Assembly (NCBI RefSeq): GCF_036013645.1
Contig: NZ_CP107869.1
Span: forward strand, 10,168,001 to 10,232,000
Direction: 5' to 3'
Length of the DNA: 64,000 bases
Origin: Streptomyces sp. NBC_00490
GTDB lineage: Bacteria > Actinomycetota > Actinomycetes > Streptomycetales > Streptomycetaceae
Below, piece after piece: positions 7,749-17,093 of this stretch. Every line of letters begins with the position of its first letter. Position 1 is the first letter of the stretch. The notes under the pieces are model-generated. The model ran no database searches. It saw only the letters and a list, made by a program, of their open reading frames with translations, and was not told where the DNA came from. A program made the translations under genes and the position numbers.

Positions 7749-10700
7749 CTACGGCCCGGCGTGGACGTACGCCGCCCAGATGTGCGGGTGCGGGACGCGG
7801 GCGCGCAGTTCGCGGATCGTGTCGTGCAGGGCGCGGGCGGGACCGGGGGAGCCGGGTGCTGTCGTACGGCGGTAGAAGTCGCGGGTCACCTTGTCCGCGT
7901 GGGTGCTGTCGATCTTCCACAGGGTGCCGACCGCAGTGGGGAAACCCGCGAGCAGGAACGAGCTCGTGATGTGGATGGCCTCATCCGAGAGGTGCTCGGT
8001 GGTGCGTGCGGTACCACAGGCCGCCAGGAACGCGAGCTGGGCCACGCGCGGGCGGACCTGGCAGATCTCCCGGACCGAGACCTGCTCGCCACTGGGCAGG
8101 TGGAGCAGGGCGCCCGAGGGCTCCGAGGGGTCCGTCGCCGCGTGGCAGCCGAAGTGCGCCCAGGAGGCGTCGTGCAGCGCCCTGAGCACGACGTCCCGGG
8201 TGGCCTCCGGGCCGATTAGTGTCCGGTGCGCGCCGAGGAGTCCGGCGGCGTAGTCGGCGGCACCCGCGACCCCGGGCAGGTCGTCCTCGGCCGCGGCGAC
8301 CAGCAGGGCCCGGCCGTGCTCGGCGGTGCCGCGCTGCCGCGCGCGGGCCCGGACGTACGCCAGGGTCTGCAGTCCCGGTACATAGGACGACACCACGGCG
8401 TCGAGCGCGGCGCCGCAGCCGTCGGGCGCGCAGTCGGGCGACCGGCATTCGGCCGCGTGCAGCGGCAGGGCGCCGAAGGCTCCCGTCGGCACCCACCAGA
8501 TGCGCGGCCACTGGGCGTGGGCGGGGACGGGGTCCGCGCAGCCGACCGCCTCCAGCACTGGGCGCACGATGCTGTGCCAGGTCCAGTCCAGCGTCTTGCG
8601 GACCGTGTTGCCGTGGTCGACGAGCTGGAGCGGGGACGGTCTCGACCCGCCCTGCGTGTTGATGGCGTCGACCGCTTCCCGCAGCTCCCGGGACTTGTCG
8701 GTGACATCCTGGGCCGCGACGTCGAGGGGCAGGGTGGTGATCGTCCGGTCGGTGACGACCAGGGCGTGGCAGTAGCGCTTGCCGCCGTGGTTGAGGACGA
8801 CCACGGGGCCGTCGGCCGCGAGCGCCTTCAACTCCTGCGTGGTGAGCGGCCGCAGGAAGCCCTCGAAGCCGGGCCGGGTGCGGATGTCCCGGACGAGGTC
8901 GTCGAGCGTGCGGGAGGCGCGCAGGCGCGCCAGCCGGGCCCACTCGGCGTCGCCGGGGGCGGACGTCTGCGGCCGCGCCTCGATCTGTGCCGTCAGCCGT
9001 TCGAACTCGGCGGCCAGTGCCGGGTGTTGGGCGCGCAGTTCGCCGAGGTCGGCGCGGGCCTCGATCCGCCGGGTCAGCAGCAGCCCGCGGCCCCGTTCCA
9101 GGAGTTCGGCGGCGCGGTCGACGTCGGGGCCTTGGAGGCTGCGGTCGATGGTGGGGAGTTCGGGCGGGACCTGCCCCGCTTCCCATTCCCGCACCGACTC
9201 CTGCGCGGCCTTGAGATATCCCGGGAGGCGAGGGACGACATCACGCAGTTCCACATGGCAGAGGATCAGCTCGACGATCGTCCTGATGTCGCCCTCGAAC
9301 GACGACAGACCGTGCTCGGCCGCGGCCTGGTCGGCGCCCCGGTCGGTAAGGGTGGCCATGGCCTCGATGGCCTCTTCGAGATGGTCCAGGGCCTGGCCGA
9401 TCTGCTGCCGGCCCAGCGCGCCGGCCGCGGCGCCGATTTCGCCGTGGGCCCGCAGCCACACCGGGACGGCGCCAAGACGCAGCACCTCGGGTCCGGCGGT
9501 GCCGTCGAAACGGCCCAAGACGGGCGCGAGCTGAGCCGTGAGGAAGTCTGGCGGGGCGCCGCCCGGGGCGGTGGTCGTCTCCGGGAGCCGGCCCCGGGCG
9601 AAGAAGTCGAGGGCCGTACGCATCACGTCGGCCAGGTCGAACGGGGCGCCCGTCGGCAGCTCCTCCGCCGAGAGCGTCCGGCTCACCTCGTCTGCCTCCG
9701 CGAACAGCGCCTGCGAGCGCTCCGGTTCGGTGGCCCGCAGCGCGACGGCGCGCTGCGCGAGGGTCCGGGCGAAGGTCGTCGCGATCATCGGGCGCATTGG
9801 GTGACCGGGGCCGCACTTCGCGAAAGTCGTCCGACACTGCTCGACCACGGCGTCGTCGAGGTCGGGGCGGCGACCGCCGGCTTGTCCCACGGTCTCGACG
9901 AGGTCGACGTAGGCGTCGCCCATCAGGTCGTACCAGGGCCGCTCGGCGGTGACGGGCGCGGCCTCGATGGCGTCCCGCATCCGGCGGGCGATCTGCCGGG
10001 CCCGGTCCAGCTGGGCCGGTTCATGGCCGAACAGGTAGTTCTGCAGGGCGTTGTGGAACCCGGTGCGGGCCGCCAGCACGACTCTGTCGGTCTCGGTCAC
10101 CACCGGGTCGCCGGGCTGTGGCTCCCCCTCGAAATCCGGCATGAGGGGTGCGCCCGGCGCCGAGGCGAGCAGGGCCGCCGCTTCCCGGGCGCCCTCCGCG
10201 TTGAAGCCGCGGAACGACAGGACCGTCAGGGCGTCCGCGAGCATCCGGTCGAAGTCGCCCGGGAGGTCGACGCCGTACTCACGGCTCTCGCGCAGCAGCT
10301 CCACGACCTCTTCGAGGACGGTGTAGTCCGGCGCCTGGGCAGTCTGGGCGGACAGTGCGCTGCCGAGCACGGCGGAAAGGTAGGGACGCATCTCGTCGCC
10401 CGCGGACGTGAGGTTGCGAAGCTCCCGGATGGCCGCGATGTCGGCGTTCAGGGTCTCGGAGCCCTCCAGCCGGACGCCCCCCATGCGGGTCAACACCTCG
10501 ACCATGCGCCCCAGTTCGCCGTCCGGCACGCCCCCCGTCTCGGTCGAGACCACGGCGACGGGCAGCGCGACCTGGAACAGCCCCTGCCGCAGCAGCTCCG
10601 ACACGGGGGACCCAGCCGGAGCGGCGGCCACCGACTCCTCGGTCAGCTCCCGGCACTCCGCGTCGAGCAGCCCGGCCCGCGCGGGCGCGATGTCACGCAG

Positions 10701-12206
10701 CGTCTCGGCCCGCATTCCGGTGACCGCGGCCAGCACGGCGACGTAGGCGTGCCGATGCGGCCGGTCGGCAGGGAGCAAGGCAAGGGCGGCGCGATAGCGG
10801 ACGATGCGCCTGTCGGCGCCGTCGTCGGGCTCGAACCCCGAGGCCAGGGAGGCCAGTTCCATGTCGATGTCGGCGGGGGCGCCGTCGCGTTCTGCCTGCG
10901 ACCGTGCCTGCTCGACCACCCGCCCGATGAGCGGAGCGACCCGCTCCAGGTCGGCCGGGTCCACGCTCCGGCTCGCCTCCTGCAACTCCCGGAAGGCGGC
11001 GAACATCTCCCGCTGCTCGTCGCTCAGAGGCAGGCTCTGCAGGAGCGGGAGCATCCGCTCCAGGTCCTCGAGGTCCGGATCGCCGCCGTTGCTCAGGTCC
11101 TGCAACTGCCGGTAGGCGGCGATCATGTCCTGGTGCCGGTCGTCCAAAACGCCGACGGAAGCGAGGAGTTCGGTGGCCTCGACGGCCGCCTCACCGTCGT
11201 GGCGTGCCGCGGCCAGCGCCCCGAGGGCCCGGCCGAGGGCGGTGACGACCTGGGGGTGCGCGGGGTGCACGGTGGGTGTGGCGGCCAGGGACGCGCGCAG
11301 CCGTCGTACGGCGCAGGCGACGCGGCCCAGGTCGTCCTCGGCGATACCGGCGTCGGCGATGGCCGCGCCCACCCGCAGGTCGAACTCGCCGGGCCAGGTG
11401 ACCGGCAGGGTGTGGAGGTGGCGCAGCTGGCCCAGCCCTTCGGCGGTCTCCGGCAGGAGGGTGCCCTGCGGGATTGCCGCGATCAGCGCTTCGACGACGG
11501 CGAGTGGGGGCGTGCCGAGGAGCCGGCATGCGTCGACCAGGGTGCGCAGGGCGGGCGCGGCGGCGGCCTGTACAAGAGCGGGGTCCAGCGCGCAGGGGGC
11601 GACGGCGCCCAGGCGTGCGCACACCGCCCGGGCGTAACGCAGGGCCACCAGCAGCGCGTCCGGGTCCACCATGAGCTTGAAGCGCTCGACGTGGAGTTCT
11701 AAGGCGTGGACCGACAACTCCAGGAATCCGGCGTGGTCTTCGTCGGCCACGTACTCCAACGCAGCCTCCGACCAGGCGATCGCGGCTGCGAGCGCGGCGG
11801 GCCGCTCCTCCTGCGGGCCGGTGGCCGCGATGTCGGTGTGCGCCCTGCTGACCAGGTAGGCGAAGCTCGCCTCGTTGGACGGGTCTGCGGGGTCGAAGCG
11901 CTCCACAAGGACGGCCGGGAGCCCTGCCTCCGGAGGCAACCGCGGGCACAGGTGGATGAAGGTGCCGAAGACGACGGAGAGATTCTGCTCCGCCTCGGGA
12001 TCCTCGTCGCCCAGGTGCCGGAACCAGAAGGTCCAGAAGACATGCACGACCGACTCCAGGTCGACCGGCGCCTCCGGCGCGGGCGCAGCCTGCCGCAGCA
12101 GGGCGAGCGCGTCGGCCACCGCCTCCGGATCCCTCAACGGCCCGGGATTGCCGGTGTTCTGAGCCGTGACGAGACGGGCGACCACTCGGCCGCGAAGCTC
12201 GGTCAT
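7749..12206 (-). CDS. CHAT-domain caspase-like protease with long helical N-terminus
   Basis: A 1485-residue protein. Residues 1 to about 1130 are a long alpha-helical, Leu/Ala-rich array, probably degenerate tetratricopeptide-type repeats used for sensing or scaffolding. The C-terminal 350 residues form a CHAT domain: VVVLNHGGKRYCHALVV, the histidine motif WAHFGCHA (His1351 and His1355) and the cysteine motif FLAACGTAR (Cys1397), ending HPHIWAAYVHAGP. The catalytic His and Cys expected of this clan CD fold are present, so it should be an active peptidase. ATG 12206 has no clear Shine-Dalgarno, which suggests a leaderless or weakly translated message. It is divergent, across 37 bases, from a zinc-ribbon-like gene and a membrane protein gene. 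In other bacteria CHAT proteases are defence effectors that cleave partners such as gasdermins; the role here is inference. Confidence 0.9.
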   Translation of the reverse strand: MTELRGRVVARLVTAQNTGNPGPLRDPEAVADALALLRQAAPAPEAPVDLESVVHVFWTFWFRHLGDEDPEAEQNLSVVFGTFIHLCPRLPPEAGLPAVLVERFDPADPSNEASFAYLVSRAHTDIAATGPQEERPAALAAAIAWSEAALEYVADEDHAGFLELSVHALELHVERFKLMVDPDALLVALRYARAVCARLGAVAPCALDPALVQAAAAPALRTLVDACRLLGTPPLAVVEALIAAIPQGTLLPETAEGLGQLRHLHTLPVTWPGEFDLRVGAAIADAGIAEDDLGRVACAVRRLRASLAATPTVHPAHPQVVTALGRALGALAAARHDGEAAVEATELLASVGVLDDRHQDMIAAYRQLQDLSNGGDPDLEDLERMLPLLQSLPLSDEQREMFAAFRELQEASRSVDPADLERVAPLIGRVVEQARSQAERDGAPADIDMELASLASGFEPDDGADRRIVRYRAALALLPADRPHRHAYVAVLAAVTGMRAETLRDIAPARAGLLDAECRELTEESVAAAPAGSPVSELLRQGLFQVALPVAVVSTETGGVPDGELGRMVEVLTRMGGVRLEGSETLNADIAAIRELRNLTSAGDEMRPYLSAVLGSALSAQTAQAPDYTVLEEVVELLRESREYGVDLPGDFDRMLADALTVLSFRGFNAEGAREAAALLASAPGAPLMPDFEGEPQPGDPVVTETDRVVLAARTGFHNALQNYLFGHEPAQLDRARQIARRMRDAIEAAPVTAERPWYDLMGDAYVDLVETVGQAGGRRPDLDDAVVEQCRTTFAKCGPGHPMRPMIATTFARTLAQRAVALRATEPERSQALFAEADEVSRTLSAEELPTGAPFDLADVMRTALDFFARGRLPETTTAPGGAPPDFLTAQLAPVLGRFDGTAGPEVLRLGAVPVWLRAHGEIGAAAGALGRQQIGQALDHLEEAIEAMATLTDRGADQAAAEHGLSSFEGDIRTIVELILCHVELRDVVPRLPGYLKAAQESVREWEAGQVPPELPTIDRSLQGPDVDRAAELLERGRGLLLTRRIEARADLGELRAQHPALAAEFERLTAQIEARPQTSAPGDAEWARLARLRASRTLDDLVRDIRTRPGFEGFLRPLTTQELKALAADGPVVVLNHGGKRYCHALVVTDRTITTLPLDVAAQDVTDKSRELREAVDAINTQGGSRPSPLQLVDHGNTVRKTLDWTWHSIVRPVLEAVGCADPVPAHAQWPRIWWVPTGAFGALPLHAAECRSPDCAPDGCGAALDAVVSSYVPGLQTLAYVRARARQRGTAEHGRALLVAAAEDDLPGVAGAADYAAGLLGAHRTLIGPEATRDVVLRALHDASWAHFGCHAATDPSEPSGALLHLPSGEQVSVREICQVRPRVAQLAFLAACGTARTTEHLSDEAIHITSSFLLAGFPTAVGTLWKIDSTHADKVTRDFYRRTTAPGSPGPARALHDTIRELRARVPHPHIWAAYVHAGP

Positions 12207-12222
12207 AGATCGTTACATTAGT

Positions 12223-12237
12223 CTGACCGGAAGTCAG
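12223..12237. promoter_or_regulatory. Inverted repeat in the CHAT divergent promoter
   Basis: CTGAC-CGGAA-GTCAG lies in the 37-base gap between the CHAT start (12206) and the zinc-ribbon-like start (12244). It is the only dyad in the gap, so it could be an operator controlling both directions. On the minus strand TAATGT sits about 8-13 bases from the CHAT ATG. Confidence 0.4.
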
Positions 12238-12243
12238 AGGGCA

Positions 12244-12663
12244 GTGGTTCGCAGGACGTTGAGGGAGGCCGCCGTGGGGGACGGGGCGAATACGCGCAGG
12301 GTGTACGAGGATGCGGTGGAGTACCTGTGCCGTCATGTGGAGGAGCTGCGAGCACTGATCCCGGACGCCGTCTGGGAGTCGGCCTTCCCGGTTGTACGGG
12401 ACGCGGACCCGGCCGGTGACGCGTGGCGGAACGCCGTACGAGAGCTGCACCAGGCCGTCGAGGCGGGCGGTGTCCCGAACGGACTGGGGCTGCCCGCCGT
12501 GATGGGTGTGGCTGACTGGCCCGGCCGCCGGATCCCACGGGCGTCCGGCTGGGTCTGTCCCAAGCAGAACCGTTGTGGCCGCGTCGAGTTGCGCAACGGA
12601 GCCGCGACCCAGACCCCGACCTGTGCGTTGGGCGGCGCCGAGATGCGTCCGGTGGGCGGCTGA
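12244..12663 (+). CDS. Small zinc-ribbon-like protein linked to CHAT protease
   Basis: A 139-residue protein from GTG 12244, with AGAGG upstream. Residues 1-90 are helical (ANTRRVYEDAVEYLCRHVEE). The C-terminal 35 residues hold GWVCPKQNRCGRVEL and a third cysteine in TPTCALGGAEMRP, resembling a small metal-binding ribbon or knuckle. No known family is recognised. It lies five bases before the membrane protein gene, so the two are one operon, and both diverge from the CHAT protease gene across a 37-base shared promoter. It could be a regulator, adaptor or substrate of the protease; that is inference. Confidence 0.7.
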   Translation: MVRRTLREAAVGDGANTRRVYEDAVEYLCRHVEELRALIPDAVWESAFPVVRDADPAGDAWRNAVRELHQAVEAGGVPNGLGLPAVMGVADWPGRRIPRASGWVCPKQNRCGRVELRNGAATQTPTCALGGAEMRPVGG

Positions 12664-12668
12664 CGACG

Positions 12669-13484
12669 ATGGGGCTTCTCATCGAGCTGCAGAAGCGCAT
12701 ACCCGACGGCTGGTTCCTGCGACGGCTGCTGCCCGCCGTCCTGTTCTTCGTGGTCGCTGTCGTCGGCGGCGGCGAGCTGGGGCACGCCCACTGGAACGAC
12801 GTCCCCCTCGCCCGGGAGGAGATCGCCGACGCACTGCGGACGGGCGGCGGTCTGACCGCGGACACCGTCGCCTCGTTCGTGCTCTTCGCGGTGCCGGTGG
12901 TAGCGGCGGCGTTCGCGGTGCCCTATCTCGCGTCCGGAATAGGGGCGTTGGCCGCCGGGGCCTGGCCGTGGTGGCTCATGCCGGTGGGTGATCTCCTGAC
13001 CAGGTGGCGGCGACACCGCTGGGTGGAGCCGGACGAGCTGGCCAGGAGATCCCTACGGGCGAGCGCCGACGGGAACACGCTGCGGGCCGCCCGGCTCGAC
13101 GTACGCGGGGCGCGCGCCCGCGAGAACGGGGAGCCCGGGTCACCCACCTGGTCGGGCGACCGGTTCCACCGCACCGAGGAATCGATCAGACAGCAGGGCG
13201 GCGACCTCGTCACCGGCTGGACCACCCTCGTCCTCGGCGCCCAGGACCCGCCCCGAGCCGCCCTGGCCGGAGCCCGCGATGCCTACGACGCGGCCTGCGA
13301 AGCCCTCGTATGGAGCGCGGCGTTCACGCTAGTCGGAGCGTGGTGGTGGCCCGCAGCACCGGTCGGCGTCCTGCTGGGCCTGGCGTCATGGCGCACGCTG
13401 CGGCACGCGGTGGAGGCGCTGTGCCGGACGACGGAGGCGGCGTTCACCTTGCGGGAGACGCAACCTCCGCCCGCCCAGCCCTGA
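12669..13484 (+). CDS. Multi-pass membrane protein linked to CHAT protease
   Basis: A 271-residue protein from ATG 12669. Hydrophobic segments are at about 20-38 (LLPAVLFFVVAVVGGGEL), 68-110 (two adjacent segments rich in Val, Ala and Trp) and 215-245 (VWSAAFTLVGAWWWPAAPVG). A charged 95-residue loop (about 115-210) separates the second and third groups. No family is recognised. It follows the zinc-ribbon-like gene by five bases. A membrane protein beside a CHAT protease recalls protease-activated membrane effectors, but nothing in the sequence resembles gasdermin. Confidence 0.8.
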   Translation: MGLLIELQKRIPDGWFLRRLLPAVLFFVVAVVGGGELGHAHWNDVPLAREEIADALRTGGGLTADTVASFVLFAVPVVAAAFAVPYLASGIGALAAGAWPWWLMPVGDLLTRWRRHRWVEPDELARRSLRASADGNTLRAARLDVRGARARENGEPGSPTWSGDRFHRTEESIRQQGGDLVTGWTTLVLGAQDPPRAALAGARDAYDAACEALVWSAAFTLVGAWWWPAAPVGVLLGLASWRTLRHAVEALCRTTEAAFTLRETQPPPAQP

Positions 13485-13492
13485 GGGAAGGA

Positions 13493-13591
13493 GCGCACGG
13501 ATTCCACGCTTCCGACGCGAAGCGAGATACCTGCAGCTGAAAGTGGGTGGAGACAGAGGGGCGCACGAGATTCGACGCTTTCGACCAAGCG
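13493..13591 (+). repeat. Imperfect direct repeat before the Ala-rich protein gene
   Basis: Two related segments of about 31 bases, 13493-13524 and 13561-13591. Both begin GCGCACG and share the cores CGCTTCCGAC / CGCTTTCGAC and an AAGCG end. They lie in the 170-base gap after the membrane protein gene and may be a regulatory duplication. Confidence 0.4.
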
Positions 13592-13658
13592 CCTGTAGAA
13601 AGTCCACGCCGAACGGCAGCGTGTGTTTGCCGTCGGCGCGAGCGGCAACGCGCAGTAC

Positions 13659-14087
13659 ATGAGCCAATCGAACAGTGACGCGAAGCAAGATTCCAAGGCC
13701 AACCAGAGCGCTTCAGCCAAGGCCCGCCAGGCCACGGCAAAGGCGACTGCCCCTGCTGCGAAGGCGGCGGACAAGACGGCCGAGGCGTCAGGTGACGTGG
13801 CCTCAGCAGCCGTGGACGCGGCCGAGCGTACAGCCGGAACGGGCGCTGCGATCGTGAACAGTACGGCCGAACGTGTCCAAGCCGGCCGTCAGGTCGTCAT
13901 CGACGCCTCGGGTCAGGCCGCGGCCGTGGCCAAGACGGCGTGGACGGTGATCGCCCATCGCAAGGTTCTCGCCGCTGGTGTGGGCGCGGGTCTGTCGGTG
14001 CTGGGTGCCACGTCCTACCTGGCGGGTCGCCGCGCGGGCCACCGCACGCACGGTCCGATCACCCGTCTGACCGGCGGGCGGATCTGA
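13659..14087 (+). CDS. Ala-rich single-span hypothetical protein
   Basis: A 142-residue protein from ATG 13659 (an in-frame GTG at 13623 is less likely). Residues 1-95 are Ala, Lys, Thr and Asp rich and predicted wholly helical, resembling phasin- or LEA-like amphipathic helices. A hydrophobic stretch about 104-125 (HRKVLAAGVGAGLSVLGATS) is followed by a basic tail RRAGHRTHG. This suggests a membrane-anchored stress or envelope protein. No family is assigned. Confidence 0.6.
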   Translation: MSQSNSDAKQDSKANQSASAKARQATAKATAPAAKAADKTAEASGDVASAAVDAAERTAGTGAAIVNSTAERVQAGRQVVIDASGQAAAVAKTAWTVIAHRKVLAAGVGAGLSVLGATSYLAGRRAGHRTHGPITRLTGGRI

Positions 14088-14927
<840 letters not shown>

Positions 14928-14936
14928 TGGGTACGG

Positions 14937-15106
14937 CTGCGTCCAGTACTCACGCGTTGACTTCCTCCCCCGCCTAAAGGCGGGGGATTCCGGCGGTCGC
15001 CCGCTGGGGTTCCTGCTTCACCGACGACTGCCCCGTCCGGGAGGACTCCCGTTGAGGTCTTACACCGTCTCCACAGGCAGATGCCGCCAGCCCGGCGGCC
15101 AGGATG
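14937..15106 (-). ncRNA. Predicted omega (reRNA) guide RNA of copy 1
   Basis: In TnpB elements the guide RNA overlaps the 3' end of tnpB, runs through the end hairpin and continues into flanking DNA. The equivalent here is the minus strand from about 15106 to the border at 14957, plus about 20 flanking bases. The 5' end is not visible from sequence; inference from the family. Confidence 0.4.
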
Positions 15107-16343
15107 TTGCGTGCCGCGTTGATGTCGCGGTCATGCACCGCGCCGCAGGCGCACGTCCATTCGCGGACGTTCAGCGGCATCTTCGCCGCGACCGTGCCGC
15201 AGTTCCCGCACAGCTTGCTGCTGGGAAAGAAGCGGTCGATCACGACCAGCTCGCGCCCGTACCAGGCGCACTTGTACTCCAGCATGGAACGCAGGTCCGT
15301 CCAGGCCGCATCACTGATGGCGCGTGCGAGCGTGCCGTTCTTCAGCAGGTTGCGCACGCTCAGGTCCTCGATCACGACCGTTTGATTCTCGCGGACGAGT
15401 CGAGCCGACAGCTTGTGCAGGACGTCGCGGCGCCGGTCGGCGATCCGCGCATGCACCCGGGCGACCTTGCGGCGGGCCTTCTCGCGGTTCGCCGAGCCCT
15501 TCGCCTTGCGCGACAGCTCCCGCTGTGCCTTCGCCAGGCGGGCACGATCCCGCTGCTCATGCCTGGGGTTGGCGACCTTTTCCCCGGTGGACAGGGTCAC
15601 CAGGGAGGTGATCCCGGCGTCCAGGCCGACGGCCGCCGTGGTGGCGGGGGCCGGGGCGGTGGTGTCCTCGCACAGCAGGGACACGAACCAGCGGCCCGAC
15701 GCGTCTCGGGACACCGTCACCGTGCTCGGCTCCGTCCCCTCGGGCAGCGGACGCGACCAGCGGATGTCCAAGGGGCCGGCCATCTTCGCCAAGGTCAGCT
15801 GTCCGTCGCGCCAGGTGAAGGCACTACGCGTGTACTCAGCCGACGCCCGCGACTTCTTACGGGACTTGTAGCGCGGGTACTTCGCACGCTGGGCGAAGAA
15901 GTTCCCGAACGCCGTCTGCAAATGGCGCAGCGCCTGCTGCAACGGAACCGAGGACACCTCCGCCAGAAAAGCGAGTTCCTCGGTCTTCTTCCACTGCGTC
16001 AACGCGGCCGAGGACTGCACATAGGAGATGCGGCGCTGCTCGCCGTACCAGGCCCGCGTGCGCTCCTCCAGGGCCTTGTTGTAGACGAGGCGGACACAGC
16101 CGAACGTGCGCGACAACTCAGCCGCCTGCCCGCCGGTGGGGTAAAAGCGGTACTTGAACGCCCGCTTGACCTGCTCCGCCATACCTCACAGCGTATCAAT
16201 TTCCGTGTGGGCAAAGGGAGTCGGCCGGTAGACGGTGCACGCCGGTCCGCCTGGGCGGCGAACCGGCTTCCCCTGCCCTGCTCCGCAGGAGCTTCGATTC
16301 CTCCCCGGCCTGAAGGCCGGGGTATCCACGAAGGACAGACCCG
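14957..16343 (-). mobile_element. TnpB-only IS605/IS1341-type element, copy 1 (1387 bp)
   Basis: The borders come from alignment of four copies in this window: the left end begins TTGACTTCCTCCCCCGCC and the right end finishes CACGAAGGACAGACCCG. Both ends carry hairpins: CCCCCGCC-TAAA-GGCGGGGG on the left and CCCCGGCC-TGAA-GGCCGGGG on the right. The right border abuts ATGA, TCAT on the TnpB strand. The flanking 20 bases that would serve as guide (minus strand) are CGCGTGAGTACTGGACGCAG. There is no TnpA transposase, so mobilisation would need one in trans. This copy lies beside a fragment of an unrelated TnpB gene, an insertion among older mobile debris. Confidence 0.92.
14974..16182 (-). CDS. 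tnpB: TnpB RNA-guided endonuclease, copy 1
   Basis: A 402-residue intact protein. The N-terminal half carries the helix-turn-helix and wedge regions (FKYRFYPT, LVYNKALEERTRAW). The RuvC triad is present: Asp188 in VGLDAGITS, Glu272 in VVIEDLSVRN and Asp353 in HDRDINAARN. Four zinc-ribbon cysteines lie at 325, 328, 344 and 346 (CGNCGT, CACG). The stop codon falls in the loop of the terminal hairpin. All motifs needed for TAM-dependent, reRNA-guided DNA cleavage are intact. It differs from the other copies by scattered substitutions only. It is expected to promote element retention by cutting the empty site after excision. Confidence 0.95.
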   Translation of the reverse strand: MAEQVKRAFKYRFYPTGGQAAELSRTFGCVRLVYNKALEERTRAWYGEQRRISYVQSSAALTQWKKTEELAFLAEVSSVPLQQALRHLQTAFGNFFAQRAKYPRYKSRKKSRASAEYTRSAFTWRDGQLTLAKMAGPLDIRWSRPLPEGTEPSTVTVSRDASGRWFVSLLCEDTTAPAPATTAAVGLDAGITSLVTLSTGEKVANPRHEQRDRARLAKAQRELSRKAKGSANREKARRKVARVHARIADRRRDVLHKLSARLVRENQTVVIEDLSVRNLLKNGTLARAISDAAWTDLRSMLEYKCAWYGRELVVIDRFFPSSKLCGNCGTVAAKMPLNVREWTCACGAVHDRDINAARNILAAGLAASACGDGVRPQRESSRTGQSSVKQEPQRATAGIPRL

Positions 16344-16813
16344 ATGAGGGTGAGTGCAGGGGCCGTTGGCTGGGCCCCCGCAGACCCACTGCATCCAGCC
16401 GCGTTGGCGGATGTTGTGGGAGGCGTTGTGGTCCGCGTGCTCAACTAAGCCGCAGGACCGGCAGGTGAACCGGGCTTGCGAGGCCCGGTTTCCGCGTTCG
16501 GTGTGGTGGCACTTGGAGCATTCCTGGCTGGTGTAGGCCGCAGCGACATACGTGACCGGGACTTCGGCGCGCCTTGCCTTGTAGGCGATGAACGCGCCGA
16601 GTTGAGCGAAGGGCCAGGAGTGGAGCGTGGTGCGTTGGGGCTTTCTCAGCCGTGCCCGCTTGCGGGTGCCCGTGAGTGTCTCCAGGGCGATCCCGCGACC
16701 GGTGCGTTGAGCCTCCGCCACGATCCGCTTGGAAATCTTGTGGTTGATGTCCTTGTTCCGGCGGGCTTCCTTGCCAGCGGCTCTCCGCGCTGCCCGGATG
16801 CAGGAGGTGCTAG
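16344..16813 (-). pseudogene. C-terminal fragment of a second, unrelated TnpB
   Basis: The minus strand reads GKEARRNKDINHKISKRIVA, EAQRTGRGIALETLTGTRKR and AYTSQECSKCHHTERGNRAS, with a zinc-ribbon (CSKC...CRSC) and HADHNASHNIR, the RuvC-III region. This is a different TnpB lineage from the four intact copies. The N-terminal half is missing (frame lost at about 16813) and its 3' end is abutted by copy 1 at 16343/16344. It is a relic of an older element. Confidence 0.85.
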
Positions 16814-16826
16814 CACCGTTGCAGTA

Positions 16827-17093
16827 CTAAGCCAGTAGAGCGCCGAGGAGCAGACCGCCGATCAGGCCGACAGCGCTGACCACGAGGGCGGGCACGGCGA
16901 GCCGCTCGTGTCGGACGGTCTTGGCGATGATGGCCAGTATCAAGGCGATCACACCGAAGACGATCGGAAAGAAGAGCAACGAGATCACACCCAGCACCAT
17001 CGCGATGATGCTCAGCACGTTGCCGGTCGCCGTGCCCTGCGGTGCACTGTGGGGCTGCTGCCCGGTCGGTCGGTCGCCATACTGCGTGGTCAT
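16827..17093 (-). CDS. DUF4190-like small membrane protein
   Basis: An 88-residue protein whose start at 17093 is set by a strong ribosome binding site (GAAGGAGAGACAG) directly upstream. A polar 24-residue N-terminus (MTTQYGDRPTGQQPHSAPQG) precedes two hydrophobic hairpin segments, about 25-55 and 66-88, separated by KTVRHERLAVP. This pattern is typical of DUF4190-type proteins of actinobacteria, which have no known function. The stop is followed within 15 bases by the TnpB remnant. Confidence 0.75.
   Translation of the reverse strand: MTTQYGDRPTGQQPHSAPQGTATGNVLSIIAMVLGVISLLFFPIVFGVIALILAIIAKTVRHERLAVPALVVSAVGLIGGLLLGALLA

Noticed and set aside
8226..11702. A 1158-residue open frame on the plus strand opposite the CHAT gene
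   Set aside because: It is the complementary-strand shadow of a GC-rich gene; its composition (Gly/Arg/Val/Gln rich) has no motif, and the minus strand has a clear CHAT domain.
12669..13484. Calling the CHAT-linked membrane protein a gasdermin
   Set aside because: Bacterial gasdermins are soluble before cleavage with a short C-terminal inhibitory peptide; this protein has several membrane spans from the start.
14957..16343. Treating the TnpB elements as complete IS605 elements
   Set aside because: No Y1 transposase (TnpA) gene lies within the 1387-bp unit or elsewhere in the window, so they are TnpB-only (IS1341-like).
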